In this document: one piece after another, positions 1-7,686 of the stretch
Layout: every line of letters begins with the position of its first letter
Numbering within the stretch: the stretch's first letter is position 1
From: an uncultured Poribacteria bacterium
Lineage (GTDB): Bacteria; Poribacteria; WGA-4E; WGA-3G
Direction: 5' to 3'
NCBI GenBank assembly: GCA_951828515.1
Contig: OX639992.1
Span: forward strand, 4,442,217 to 4,506,216
Length of the DNA stretch: 64,000 bases
Notes under the pieces: generated by a model
Database searches by the model: none
Seen by the model: the letters and a program-made list of their open reading frames with translations, nothing else
Told to the model about the DNA's origin: nothing
Program-made: the position numbers and the translations under genes

Positions 1-2
1 TA

Positions 3-92
3 CGACGACAGGAAAAGCGGATGAAACAGGGTGTGAAATACGTAGATTTCTGCCCAACTCGCAACAAGAAGCCCGAAATGCCAATCTCCTAA
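3..92 (+). CDS. possible C-terminal tail of a gene entering from the left
   Basis: An open frame runs from the window edge to a TAA at 90-92. It encodes a basic stretch containing YVDFCPTRNKKPEM. Another plus-strand frame is also open for a similar distance, so this reading is only slightly favoured by its composition. No family is recognised. Confidence 0.22.
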   Translation, partial: RRQEKRMKQGVKYVDFCPTRNKKPEMPIS

Positions 93-139
93 GCATGCTA
101 AACTAAGGAGTGCCCACCAATCTATGGAAAGCTGGTGTA

Positions 140-382
140 TCAGTGTTGATAGTCTTTTTGCGTGTGTAACACCGCGCTTGCATACGCAAGACAGGCACGA
201 ATATCCGCTTGCACGATGTGAGGATAATTCTCAAGAATCTCTGCCTCAGTCCAACCGTGTCCTAATAAGCCAATGATGAATTCAACGGCTAATCGTGTAC
301 CTTTAATTACAGGTTTTCCTGTGAGAATATTCTCGTCACAGACGATTCGTTCTGCTAATGTATGAGGGATCTGACCTTGCAT
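140..382 (-). CDS. DUF433 family protein
   Basis: This 80-residue protein matches the DUF433 pattern: a short N-terminal strand, then the segment GKPVIKGTRLAVEFIIGLL, then a helix-turn-helix-like stretch with GWTEAEILENYP and a C-terminal helix. DUF433 proteins are small, DNA-binding-like and commonly paired with a DUF5615 PIN-like toxin, which suggests an antitoxin role. No partner is seen here: the minus-strand sequence downstream (1-139) has no convincing frame. It may be an orphan or the partner may have been lost near this IS-rich end. Family call is firm; the toxin-antitoxin role is inference. Confidence 0.82.
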   Translation of the reverse strand: MQGQIPHTLAERIVCDENILTGKPVIKGTRLAVEFIIGLLGHGWTEAEILENYPHIVQADIRACLAYASAVLHTQKDYQH

Positions 383-821
383 AATGTTTCGCGCCTCTCG
401 TGCTATCAGTAGTAAGACTGGATGCAGTTACGATCACTTCTGCCCGACCCCGATGGAGTATCCACGGTGTAGAGATGAGTACTTGCTGTTTTTGCTCTGT
501 TTCTACCGCATCAATAGATATTCCTATTATACTACACTTTTCTATGGATGTCAAATAAGGAGTGAAAAGATGAAAGGAAAGGGTGTGCGACATTTCCCAC
601 TGGAGTCTCTTTAGGGTGTATCGTTAATTCTAAACCCTACTATCAAATGATTTTCTATCTATTTACAATTTAACTTGATTTATGTTAATAAAAATAGTAT
701 AATATATTATGGCGTTTCCAAAGGGAAAATCCTGCGTCAACTACGAGAAACGGGGATGTCAGGAAAGCATCTGTTGCTGGTGAAAAAATGTTACACTTTC
801 CGCCAAATTATCAAAGGTATT
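383..821. other. long intergenic stretch, no supported gene
   Basis: About 440 bases between the divergent DUF433 and thermonuclease-like genes. Short frames exist on both strands but none has a good ribosome site or recognisable protein. The sequence is AT-rich near 640-715. The only structured items follow it: the hairpin at 822-863 and the promoter at 895-923. Confidence 0.5.
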
Positions 822-863
822 CAGAGGCAAAACTCCAGTCTAAAGACTGGAGTTTTGCCTCTG
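822..863. repeat. perfect 19-bp inverted repeat with 4-nt loop
   Basis: The arms 822-840 and 845-863 are exact reverse complements separated by TAAA. This is longer than a usual intrinsic terminator and no U-run follows on either strand. It sits 31 bp upstream of a -35 box. It could be a terminator shielding the downstream promoter, a dispersed palindromic repeat, or the hairpin end of a lost IS200/IS605-type element. Confidence 0.75.
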
Positions 864-894
864 CTAAGGGCTACATTAAATATTCACTCTTTAC

Positions 895-923
895 TTGACA
901 AAACAATTCAACTATGTTATCAT
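895..923 (+). promoter_or_regulatory. sigma70-type promoter for the thermonuclease-like gene
   Basis: A perfect TTGACA (895-900) is followed after exactly 17 bp by TATCAT (918-923). Transcription would start near 930, giving a leader of about 70 nt before the ATG at 1003. The same -10 form TATCAT recurs at 15988 and 45672 in this window. Confidence 0.7.
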
Positions 924-1002
924 ATAATATGAAGTATGAATATACTTTAGGTATATATGCCTAAATTAGAAATTTAACCAAAACTTACAGGAGATAAGTT
1001 AA

Positions 1003-1281
1003 ATGGCTTACAATGATAAAGTCACCGAAGTAATTGACGGTGACACATTCAAGAGACAAAGCAGTACCAAAAACGTTAGACTAAAAAATGTATATGCGCC
1101 AGAATTGGGCAAGCCAGGCGGATATGCTGCTAAACGTGAGTTACAACGCCTCATAGATTATGAGAATGTTAGTATTAACGAAACAGGTACCACCTATGAT
1201 AGAGTAGAGGCACAAGTCAATAGATCCAGAGATGGCTTGGATGTCAATCGGGCAATGCGAGAATTTCTGAGACGAACTTAG
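1003..1281 (+). CDS. short thermonuclease (SNase)-like protein
   Basis: This 92-residue protein aligns with the staphylococcal nuclease fold. VIDGDTF is the metal-binding Asp region, VRLKNVYAPE carries the equivalents of Arg35 and Glu43, YDRVEAQV carries the Arg87 equivalent, and DVNRAMREFLRR is the usual C-terminal helix. All three catalytic residues of the family therefore seem to be present. It lacks a signal peptide and is much shorter than typical 130-170-residue members, with shortened loops between the strands. A good SD (AGGAGA) precedes the ATG. It has its own promoter and terminator, so it is a single-gene unit. A cytoplasmic nuclease role is inferred; the substrate is unknown. Confidence 0.75.
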   Translation: MAYNDKVTEVIDGDTFKRQSSTKNVRLKNVYAPELGKPGGYAAKRELQRLIDYENVSINETGTTYDRVEAQVNRSRDGLDVNRAMREFLRRT

Positions 1282-1312
1282 CAAAACAATCGCTAAAAGG
1301 TGTGAGTTAATG

Positions 1313-1355
1313 AGGGGTGTTGATAACTAACAATTATCAGCACCCCTTTGTTTTG
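1313..1355 (+). terminator. rho-independent terminator after the thermonuclease-like gene
   Basis: A 13-bp stem (1313-1325 with 1335-1347, one G-U pair) with a 9-nt loop is followed by a T-rich tract. It lies about 30 bp beyond the stop codon at 1281. Confidence 0.8.
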
Positions 1356-1486
1356 TGTCCATAATCAAACACGCCAATCATTGCGACTCAAATATTTTCT
1401 CTTGGAATTGTACTGCCCCCCTAAATTCGGACCACTCCCTAAACCAAGATTGTGGCATAATATCCACGACTTGAAAGGAGGCCCCG

Positions 1487-1783
1487 ATGCCGAAACGAAA
1501 ACGAAGAAACTTCACCCCTGAGTTTAAAGGCCAAGTTGTTCTTGAGGCACTTAGCGGTGAAAGTTCGCAAGCAGAAGTGTGTCGTCGACACAACCTGAGT
1601 GAAGATCAACTCTCTAAGTGGAAGCAGCAAGTCGTTGAAAACGTAGGTTCTCTGTTTGTGTCCACAGAGAAACAGTCCAGCGAGGCAGCTGAGCGGATCG
1701 CCCACCTTGAACACCTCGTCGGGCGGTTGACTGTGGCATTAGATATTGAAAAAAAAGCAGCGACGTGGTTAGACCCAAACTGA
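1487..1783 (+). CDS. IS3-family transposase OrfA (copy 1)
   Basis: This 98-residue protein is a typical IS3/IS911 OrfA. RRNFTPEFKGQVVLEAL opens a helix-turn-helix domain that continues through SQAEVCRRHNLSEDQLSKWK. A leucine-zipper-like stretch (ERIAHLEHLVGRLTVALDIE) follows. It binds the terminal repeats and is normally fused to OrfB by a -1 ribosomal frameshift. The A8 run at 1750-1757 lies just before the orfB frame, and orfB is in the -1 frame relative to orfA, as the mechanism needs. An SD (AAAGGAGG) lies upstream. Confidence 0.9.
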   Translation: MPKRKRRNFTPEFKGQVVLEALSGESSQAEVCRRHNLSEDQLSKWKQQVVENVGSLFVSTEKQSSEAAERIAHLEHLVGRLTVALDIEKKAATWLDPN

Positions 1784-2619
1784 CGGAGCAGCGAGAAATA
1801 GTTGAGGCACTCCGGACCGATTATTCGGTTCGACAGATATGTGAGGTGCTGGGTTTCACCCGAAGCACCCTCTATTATCGACCCAAGCAGGATCCGTCTG
1901 AAGTCGTCCTCCGGGAGGAAATAGAGACGTTGGCACTCCGGTATCCGACCTACGGATATAGGCGTATCACAAAACTGCTGGTGCGTATGGGATACACCGT
2001 TGGGTGTAAACGTGGGGTCTCCCGCTTGATGAAAGCCGCAAACTTATTGGTGTCCGTCAAACGGGTCTGTCAAACCACGACCTCTGTTGACAGTGTGCGT
2101 CCGTGGGGCAATCGCCTCAAAGACCTTGAAGTCTCCCGATGCGATCAGGTCTGGGTGGGCGATATTACCTACGTCCGACTCAAGGCGCGCTTCGTCTATG
2201 TTTCTCTACTCATGGATGTCTTCACTCGCAGGATTAGAGGGTGGCAAGTGAGTCAACACCTCACCCAACCGCTGACCTTGAAACCGTTACAACAGGCACT
2301 ACGTCGAAGCATTCCAGAGATCCATCATTCGGATCAAGGCGTTCAATATCTTTCAGATGCTTATGTTTCGATGCTCAGGCATCATGGGATTGAGATCTCC
2401 GTCGCCCGTCGCGGATGCCCTTGGGAGAACGGGTAGGTTTCCGAAAGACTGATCCGAACCCTCAAGGAGGAAGAAGTTCACCTCAACGACTCTGAAGACA
2501 TCCATGAAGCGAGAAATCGTATTGGACATTTTATCGAACAAGTGTATCACCAAAAACGCCCCCATTCGGCGTTAGACTATTTGACACCTATGGAATTCGA
2601 GCAACAAAACTTGGATTAA
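1765..2619 (+). pseudogene. IS3-family transposase OrfB (copy 1), interrupted by a stop
   Basis: The frame encodes an IS3 OrfB with an HTH_21-like N-terminus (YPTYGYRRITKLL) and the rve integrase core: DITYVRL for the first Asp, HHSDQGVQYLS for the second Asp and the region RTLKEEEVHLND for the Glu. A TAG at 2434-2436 falls just after ENG, where copy 2 reads ENGYAER. The same spot also has one extra codon. The frame then stays open with good similarity to the TAA at 2617-2619. The catalytic Glu lies beyond the stop, so the product would be inactive unless read through. Confidence 0.88.
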
Positions 2620-2658
2620 CTTTGCGAAATTGCGGTCTGAACAAACGGTGGCACTTCA

Positions 2659-2751
2659 TTAAGTGTTTTGACCCAAAAAACTCAAGACGTAAAAACAATA
2701 TAACAGATGGAGTAATAAGTATTACTGCTGAACAGGTAAATTCTGTAATTA
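2659..2751 (+). pseudogene. fragment of a gene broken by two insertion sequences (middle piece)
   Basis: Between IS3 copy 1 and the IS4-type element an open frame reads KCFDPKNSRRKNN then ITDGVISITAEQVNSVI. Removing the IS4-type element and one copy of a short AATTA repeat joins it in frame to the piece at 4164-4268. Removing IS3 copy 1 joins it in frame to a short stretch at 1381-1408 (RLKYFLLE). This suggests one small ancestral gene hit twice. The family is not recognised and the original start is not visible. Confidence 0.45.
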
Positions 2752-4161
2752 TACTAAAGTTTGGACAATTTTAAGAATTAAGATGTTTGAAAGCAGAAAA
2801 GCAGGTATCCTTTCATAAACATTCCACTATTTTGAAAGGAAGGCAAAAAATGCCCCTGCTTCTCCACTTAGAAGGTATTCTATCGGATTTTCGACATTTG
2901 TTCAACTCCCAAAACTTCGCACTTTTCCAAGCGTTTCTCTTCGGATTCATCGCCACAAGCGGGCGTGGAACGCTGACGGAACTTTATCAATCGAGTGCTT
3001 CGCAGACGCGGTATTGGTCGTTTCCGAAGTTTCTTTCTCGGGGAAACTGGGATCCCGATGCCATCGCCATCTGCCTCCTCAAAAGGATCCAAGACGTGTT
3101 TTCTAACTGGGTTTACGTCTATGATACCACCAAAGCCCTGAAGACGGGTAAAACCCAATGGGGTTTACATTTTTTCCGCAACTTCAGTTATCAAGGGCAT
3201 CGCGTGAATCCATCAAAGTTTCACTTCGGACACGAGTTTGGGGCCCTGGGTTTACTGTGTGCGACCCCCAGGGAGTGGCTCCTTTTTCCCGTCTGGGTAA
3301 AACTCATCATGCCTCAGACGGTTCGAGATAAAGGGGATGCGGTGTTGAAACGTATCTGTTCAAAGATCCCCCGGGGCTTGATCCTCTTTGATAGGGGGTT
3401 CGCCCGCCGCAGCGTCTTTGAAATGCTCTTGGGACTCGGACATGATATCTTGTGTCGTGCCAAGTCAAATGCGGTGTTCTATCGTTTACCGAAACGTCCG
3501 AAGCGGCCGGGGCGCGGGCGTCCGAAGAAATATGGCGACCGTCTGCAGATCCACCGCTTACGGTATAAAGAACTTTCGATCCTCGAGAAACCCTATCAGG
3601 TCGCCTCAGAGGTCGTGCGGACGAAAATGTGTCCGGCAGATGTCCGACTCGTCGTGATACGCACGCGACCCAAACGCTCGAAACCGTATCGGTATTTCTG
3701 TGTCTTTACAACAGACGTGGCACTCGAGATACCCAAGATCGTTGAATACTATCGACAGAGATGGCAGATCGAAACTGCCTTCCGAGATGTCAAGCAGCAT
3801 TTCGGGTTTGATGCCTATCGGGTGAAATCCCGCAAAAGCATCAATCGGTTCGTGCAGTTGAGTTTCGTTGCGGCTTCGCTGACGCAGCTAATCTTCTCGA
3901 TACCCGCTCCACACGCCTCGGATCAGAGACCCAGCGTCAAGGAGGTCTGCGAGCATCTCGGTATTCATTGGTATCATCCGAGGCACCTCACGCAAGGGTT
4001 ACGGGTCGCTTATTTACAATCGCACCTCAGAGCGTTGGAATATTCTGCGAGTTGCCAAGAAAAGACTAACTCACAGAATATTCATCCTATATCTCAACAC
4101 GATACCACGCTGCCTTTCGACAAAGCAGCTTGAAACTTACAATATTGTCCAAACTTTAGTA
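2752..4161 (+). mobile_element. IS4-superfamily (YREK-type) insertion sequence
   Basis: The element is bounded by perfect 18-bp terminal inverted repeats (2752-2769 and 4144-4161; TACTAAAGTTTGGACAAT and its complement). It contains a single transposase gene. An AATTA stretch abuts the left end and recurs one base beyond the right end, so the duplication and exact termini are slightly uncertain. The intact gene and exact repeats suggest a recent arrival, inserted between the two older IS3 copies. Confidence 0.9.
2850..4133 (+). CDS. IS4-superfamily DDE transposase
   Basis: From the ATG at 2850 the product is 427 residues. That start has a clear SD (AAAGGAAGG) 6 nt upstream, which favours it over an in-frame upstream start at 2787. 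Catalytic features are VYDTTKAL (first Asp), LILFDRGFARRS (second Asp) and the YREK signature YRQRWQIETAFRDVK with Tyr, Arg, Glu and Lys in the expected spacing. A basic linker (RPKRPGRGRPKKYG) lies between the second Asp and the Glu. The gene appears intact and the element possibly active. IS701 or a related IS4 subgroup is most likely; the exact subgroup was not determined. Confidence 0.88.
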   Translation: MPLLLHLEGILSDFRHLFNSQNFALFQAFLFGFIATSGRGTLTELYQSSASQTRYWSFPKFLSRGNWDPDAIAICLLKRIQDVFSNWVYVYDTTKALKTGKTQWGLHFFRNFSYQGHRVNPSKFHFGHEFGALGLLCATPREWLLFPVWVKLIMPQTVRDKGDAVLKRICSKIPRGLILFDRGFARRSVFEMLLGLGHDILCRAKSNAVFYRLPKRPKRPGRGRPKKYGDRLQIHRLRYKELSILEKPYQVASEVVRTKMCPADVRLVVIRTRPKRSKPYRYFCVFTTDVALEIPKIVEYYRQRWQIETAFRDVKQHFGFDAYRVKSRKSINRFVQLSFVAASLTQLIFSIPAPHASDQRPSVKEVCEHLGIHWYHPRHLTQGLRVAYLQSHLRALEYSASCQEKTNSQNIHPISQHDTTLPFDKAA

Positions 4162-4163
4162 AA

Positions 4164-4268
4164 ATTAAAGGTTTATCAAAAAGCAGTAAAAGAACAGCTT
4201 TATCAGATTTAAGGCGAGGGCTTGCCGAAAATGCAATACTCAGAGTAAAACCTATTCCCTTCCCATAG
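4164..4268 (+). pseudogene. fragment of a gene broken by the IS4-type element (3' piece)
   Basis: Immediately after the IS4-type element an open frame reads IKGLSKSSKRTALSDLRRG then LAENAILRVKPIPFP and ends at TAG 4266-4268. When the element is removed it continues the frame at 2659-2751, giving NSV-IKGLSK across the junction. The composition looks protein-like. Function unknown. Confidence 0.45.
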
Positions 4269-4415
4269 CTTTTACAAAGAATAAACTGCCATATGTCTAA
4301 CTCAATTCACGTTTAAATTTAATTCCAGTGTCGCCACTGTACTGCCTACGGTTTTTTAGACCACTCCCTAAAGGAAGATTGTGATATAATGCAATCTCAT
4401 TGAAAGGAGTATCCA

Positions 4416-4700
4416 ATGGCGAAACGAAGAAAATTCACGCCTGAATTTAAAGCTGAAGTTGTTCTTGAAGTCCTCAGTGGAGCGACTTCACAAGCAGAAG
4501 TGTGTCGTCACCATAATCTCAACGAGAATCAACTCTCACAGTGGAAGCGACAGTTGCTTGAAAATGCCTCGACGCTGTTTGAGTCTACTGATAAGCAGTC
4601 GAGTGAGGTCTCCGAGCAGCGTATCGCTCACCTTGAGCAACTTGTTGGGAGATTAACGGTGGCCTTAGACATCCAAAAACAGGTTCCTTGGATTGGTTGA
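4416..4700 (+). CDS. IS3-family transposase OrfA (copy 2)
   Basis: A 94-residue OrfA, closely similar to copy 1: KRRKFTPEFKAEVVLEVL, the helix-turn-helix segment SQAEVCRHHNLNENQLSQWK, and the leucine-zipper-like ERIAHLEQ-type stretch. An SD (AAAGGAG) precedes the ATG. The slippery run is reduced to A5 in a changed context and the orfB frame relation differs from copy 1, so fusion by -1 slippage is unlikely. Confidence 0.88.
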   Translation: MAKRRKFTPEFKAEVVLEVLSGATSQAEVCRHHNLNENQLSQWKRQLLENASTLFESTDKQSSEVSEQRIAHLEQLVGRLTVALDIQKQVPWIG

Positions 4701-5543
4701 AATGACCTTATCCGAAAAGCGAAGCCTCATTTCGGCATTGCACAAGGAGTATTCCGTGCGAGAGATTTGTCAAACACTCGGTTTCAATCGCAGTAGTTTC
4801 TATTATCACCCCCAAGAGGATCCGTCCGAAGATCTGCTACGATCGGAAATAGAGAAACTGGTTCCGGAGCGTATCCGAGATACGGATATAGGCGTATCAC
4901 ACAACTACTTCTGCGTCAGGGATACACCGTTGGAACCCGACGCGTCGCCCGGTTGATGAAAGCTAATAATCTCTTGGTCGCCGTCAAGCGTGCGTGTCAA
5001 ACAACAAAATCGCTTCAGGGGGATAAACCATGGCACAACCGCCTCGAAACCCTTGAGGTCTCTCGTCAGGATCAGGTCTGGGTGTCTGATATTACCTATG
5101 TTCGTCTCAAGGGACGTTTCATCTATGTCTGCCTGCTCATGGATGTTTTCACTCGGATGATCAGAGCGTGGCAGATCAGTCAGCACTTGAACCAATCTCT
5201 GACGCTCAAACCCCTCAAGGAGGCATTCTGCCACAGCGTCCCTGAGATTCATCATTCTGATCAAGGCGTGCAGTATCTTTCAAGGGCCTATATCACAACG
5301 CTCGAAGAACATGGCGTTGAGATTTCCGTCGCCCAGCGCGGACGGCCTTGGGAGAACGGATATGCTGAAAGACTCATACGCACCCTCAAAGAGGAAGAAG
5401 TTCACCTCAATGACTATCAAAGCATCACCGAGGCGAGAGATCGCATCGGACATTTTATCACACAGGTGTATCATCAGAAACGCCCACATTCGGCGTTAGG
5501 GTATTTGACACCTATAGAATTTCAGCAGCAAACCTTATCTTAA
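4693..5543 (+). pseudogene. IS3-family transposase OrfB (copy 2), frameshifted
   Basis: The first part (4693 to about 4870) reads the N-terminal OrfB helix-turn-helix. Near 4860-4873 the frame shifts: the following DNA encodes the expected YPRYGYRRITQLLLRQGYTV in another frame. The rest (about 4872-5543) holds an intact integrase core with VSDITYVRL, HHSDQGVQYLS and the Glu region ERLIRTLKEEEVHLND. A start inside (4953) could give a truncated protein with the catalytic core only. Confidence 0.87.
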
Positions 5544-5734
5544 CTTTGTGAAATTGTGGTCTAAATAAGCGTATGCACTTCACACTCACGGTCTACCACT
5601 GGGTTTTTTGCGTTAATGTCAAGTTAGTTCGGTTAATGTTAACAGCCGAAAGTTCCAAACAACCACTGTAAAACAATTAAGAATATTGACACGCTTACTT
5701 TGACACATTTGTTTTTACCTTTTGTGCAAAGGAA

Positions 5735-5772
5735 TCTCTGTGCTTTAGCACGGAGAGGATGTCAATTTTTTT
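5735..5772 (+). terminator. terminator-like hairpin with T-run
   Basis: Arms TCTCTGTGC (5735-5743) and GCACGGAGA (5748-5756) form a 9-bp stem with one G-U pair and a TTTA loop. A run of seven T follows from 5766, about 9 nt away. No plus-strand gene lies just upstream except the IS3 remnant, so the gene it served may be gone. The rest of 5583-5908 shows nothing coding. Confidence 0.5.
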
Positions 5773-5848
5773 GCAAAGAAAAATCAAAGAAGAAGTCGCT
5801 ATAAACCCTTACAACCACTGGGTTTTATCCGATACTTTCTGTACACCA

Positions 5849-5870
5849 AATGTTACACCAGTGTAACATT
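5849..5870. promoter_or_regulatory. 22-bp palindrome upstream of the toroid-like gene; candidate operator
   Basis: AATGTTACAC and GTGTAACATT are exact complements separated by CA. The site lies 39 bp before the ATG at 5909, in a typical repressor position. TGTTACA-type palindromes are common for TetR-like regulators. A following TTTT makes a weak terminator an alternative reading. Confidence 0.5.
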
Positions 5871-5908
5871 TTTAGCACTTATACAATAATCTTTTAGAGG
5901 TTTAATGG

Positions 5909-6874
5909 ATGAAACAACTTACGCAAGCCGCATTTCAGAGCGCAAAGAATTTTATAATGGAGCAGGGGAGAGCAGTGGACCAAAGACGTTTTGAATTCCA
6001 TTTTGAGAATGGATCCGCTGATGCCGTCCTCGCCGCGCTATCACCGTATCAAAACGACGACGGTGGATTTGCCCACAATCTGGAGCCCGATATCAGGAGC
6101 TCTGCTTCGTCTGCAATAGTGACCACTTTAGGTTTCCAGATTCTCAGGGAAATTCGAGCACCTGTAAGTCACATAGTGGTACGGAAGGGAATCCAATATT
6201 TTATTGACACTTATGACGAACCCCAGCGGGTATGGCACATCGTTCCACCTGAAGTGGATGATGCCCCTCATGCTCCTTGGTGGAATTACAAGAGTAGTCC
6301 CGAAACTTTCGGACAGTTTCTGATCAACCCTCGCGCTGAGATTGTCGGATATTTGCACGAATTTAGCGATGGCGTGCCGACGAAATTGTTGAAAACATTA
6401 ACAGCATCCGTTCTGGAGCATCTGGATTTCCTGCCCGACGAAATGGAGATGCACGATGTCCTCTGTTGCGTAAGGCTCGCGGGGACGGAAGCTCTGCCGA
6501 ATACGGACAAGATCTGGGAGAAACTCGCTCGCACAGCGGCGCAGGGTGTTGCCCGGAACGCGGAGCAGTTGACTGATTATGTTCTCAAGCCTTTATGGTT
6601 GGTACCCTCTCCAGAATCACCCTTAGCTGCTGGGCTCAAGGATGAAGTGGAGATGAACTTGGATTTTGAGATCGGACAGCAGGGCGCGGACGGTTCTTGG
6701 TCCCCGAATTTCTCTTGGGACGATCAATATCCAGAGGTATGGCGAACAGCCAAGAAAGAGTGGCAATCTAGACTTACGGTTGATATCCTGAGAAAGTTGA
6801 AAGATTTCGGGCGCATTGCGCAAAAAGTTGAAAAAAACGCAGCGAAATCCAATGAAACACGCTATCTATCCTGA
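5909..6874 (+). CDS. uncharacterised protein with terpenoid-cyclase-toroid-like features
   Basis: The 321-residue protein has no signal peptide or membrane segment. Segments such as PYQNDDGGFAHNLEPDIR (about residues 46-63) and GQQGADGSWSPNFSW (about 253-267) resemble the QxxDGGF/W repeats of alpha/alpha toroid proteins such as squalene cyclases and prenyltransferases. The middle contains helices without known motifs. No catalytic DxDD or zinc ligands of those enzymes are evident, so an enzymatic role is not claimed. An SD (AGAGG) precedes the start and a palindrome lies upstream. It is monocistronic and followed by a group II intron on the opposite strand. Confidence 0.75.
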   Translation: MKQLTQAAFQSAKNFIMEQGRAVDQRRFEFHFENGSADAVLAALSPYQNDDGGFAHNLEPDIRSSASSAIVTTLGFQILREIRAPVSHIVVRKGIQYFIDTYDEPQRVWHIVPPEVDDAPHAPWWNYKSSPETFGQFLINPRAEIVGYLHEFSDGVPTKLLKTLTASVLEHLDFLPDEMEMHDVLCCVRLAGTEALPNTDKIWEKLARTAAQGVARNAEQLTDYVLKPLWLVPSPESPLAAGLKDEVEMNLDFEIGQQGADGSWSPNFSWDDQYPEVWRTAKKEWQSRLTVDILRKLKDFGRIAQKVEKNAAKSNETRYLS

Positions 6875-6900
6875 AAATCCTCTAATCCTGAAAATCGTAA

Positions 6901-7588
6901 GGTAGTCGTAGAGGGTCGCCCCTCTACAACCCCTTCCAAACCGTGCGTGCGACTTTCACCGCACACGGAACCTTCCAGTTAAGTGTGGCGATAAACGCTT
7001 TAGGTGATGAGAACCACTTTTACTTTATTCCTTATTCATAAGTCATTGACTTCTATAGACGGCATGTTTTCACAAGATTTACGTCTATAGATAAAATGTT
7101 TTTAGAAATGTTTCAAAGCACTCAACCTGATTATGCTTGCGTCTCTTGACGCTACCTAATCTCCTCAACCTTATAGACTCAGTGAGTCTACTTAGGTTCT
7201 CTTTGACTTACCAATAATAGACTTCGCTGACGGATTTAGGAGTGTTCTGTACCCCGATGCGTTGAGCATCTCAACGCTGTATTCATGTCAGACGCAATAG
7301 ATTGCCAAATCAGAGGACAATCTTTATGAATACCATAGTTTTTCAAGGCGTTTCTATGTCTTGTCTAACGAGGCTTACGAACATTGAACTTTCGCTTCTC
7401 CGTGTCCGTCGTTTATCGGACGTGCCAGTTTTGGCTCTCTTGCGAGGTCGCCTTTGCCTCAGGCATTCGCCATTTCCCCTTGCTTTCCACACTGCTGTTT
7501 CCAGCGATGCAGTTAGGGTAGGATATGCGGAGTGCGTCCTCCGAGTCGGAATTGAACCTACATTCTATTATTGTTTGTCAAAGCGCAC
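6901..7588 (-). ncRNA. ORF-less group II intron (chloroplast-like class)
   Basis: Read on the minus strand the 688-nt element begins GTGCG (7588 downwards). It contains the conserved domain I blocks TGTGGAAAGCAAGGGG and AAAGGCGACCTC, has domain V at 6971-6938 with stem GTGTGCGGTGAAAGTCGCAC, and ends with a domain VI-like 11-bp hairpin. Exon recognition can be read directly. EBS1 (7313-7308) lies in the loop of a 7-bp hairpin (7322-7300) and pairs with IBS1 at 7594-7589. EBS2 (7366-7361) pairs with IBS2 at 7601-7596. No reverse transcriptase is encoded, so mobility would need one in trans. The domain V catalytic AGC triad appears replaced (see findings). The right boundary is approximate by a few bases. 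Confidence 0.88.
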
Positions 7589-7619
7589 CTGATTCAGACA
7601 ATTAACCAAAAATTACCCC

Positions 7620-7648
7620 TTGACATCCTTCCCAATTTCTGTTACAGT
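7620..7648 (+). promoter_or_regulatory. sigma70-type promoter for the Gfo/Idh gene
   Basis: TTGACA (7620-7625), a 17-bp spacer, then TACAGT (7643-7648). It lies about 40 bp upstream of the ATG at 7687 and just outside the group II intron. Confidence 0.65.
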
Positions 7649-7686
7649 AGGGAGTGTTATTCAAAACAATGGAAGGAGCAAAATAA

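Larger units (their letters stand above)
1409..2658 (+). mobile_element. IS3-family element, copy 1 (decayed)
   Basis: The element is about 1250 bp. Its ends are imperfect 25-bp inverted repeats starting TGTACTGCC at 1409 and ending GGCACTTCA at 2658 (about 17 of 25 matches), with terminal TG...CA as in IS3 elements. It carries orfA and orfB with an A8 run (1750-1757) in the overlap that would allow -1 programmed frameshifting. No clear target duplication is visible at its flanks. OrfB carries an in-frame stop, so the copy is inactive. It is related to, but clearly diverged from, copy 2 at 4338-5582. Confidence 0.88.
4338..5582 (+). mobile_element. IS3-family element, copy 2 (decayed)
   Basis: The element is 1245 bp with well-matched inverted repeats: TGTACTGCCTACGG at the left and its counterpart ending GCACTTCA at 5582. 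The shared inner block TTTAGACCAC is identical at both ends. A 3-bp direct repeat CAC flanks it (4335-4337 and 5583-5585), the usual IS3 duplication length. The gene order matches copy 1 but the DNA is clearly diverged. The frameshift region and orfB are damaged, so it is not self-mobile. Confidence 0.9.

Noticed and set aside
2787-2849. Upstream start for the IS4-type transposase
   Set aside because: It lacks an SD, while ATG 2850 has AAAGGAAGG at ideal spacing and the upstream residues do not look like the family.
1409-5582. Composite transposon formed by two flanking IS3 copies
   Set aside because: The two copies are clearly diverged in sequence, each has its own lesions and the segment between holds only another IS and gene fragments.
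7535-7575. tRNA fragment on the minus strand (T-arm-like GTTCAATTCC)
   Set aside because: No cloverleaf can be completed. The stretch lies in the 5' part of the group II intron, whose other landmarks are clear.
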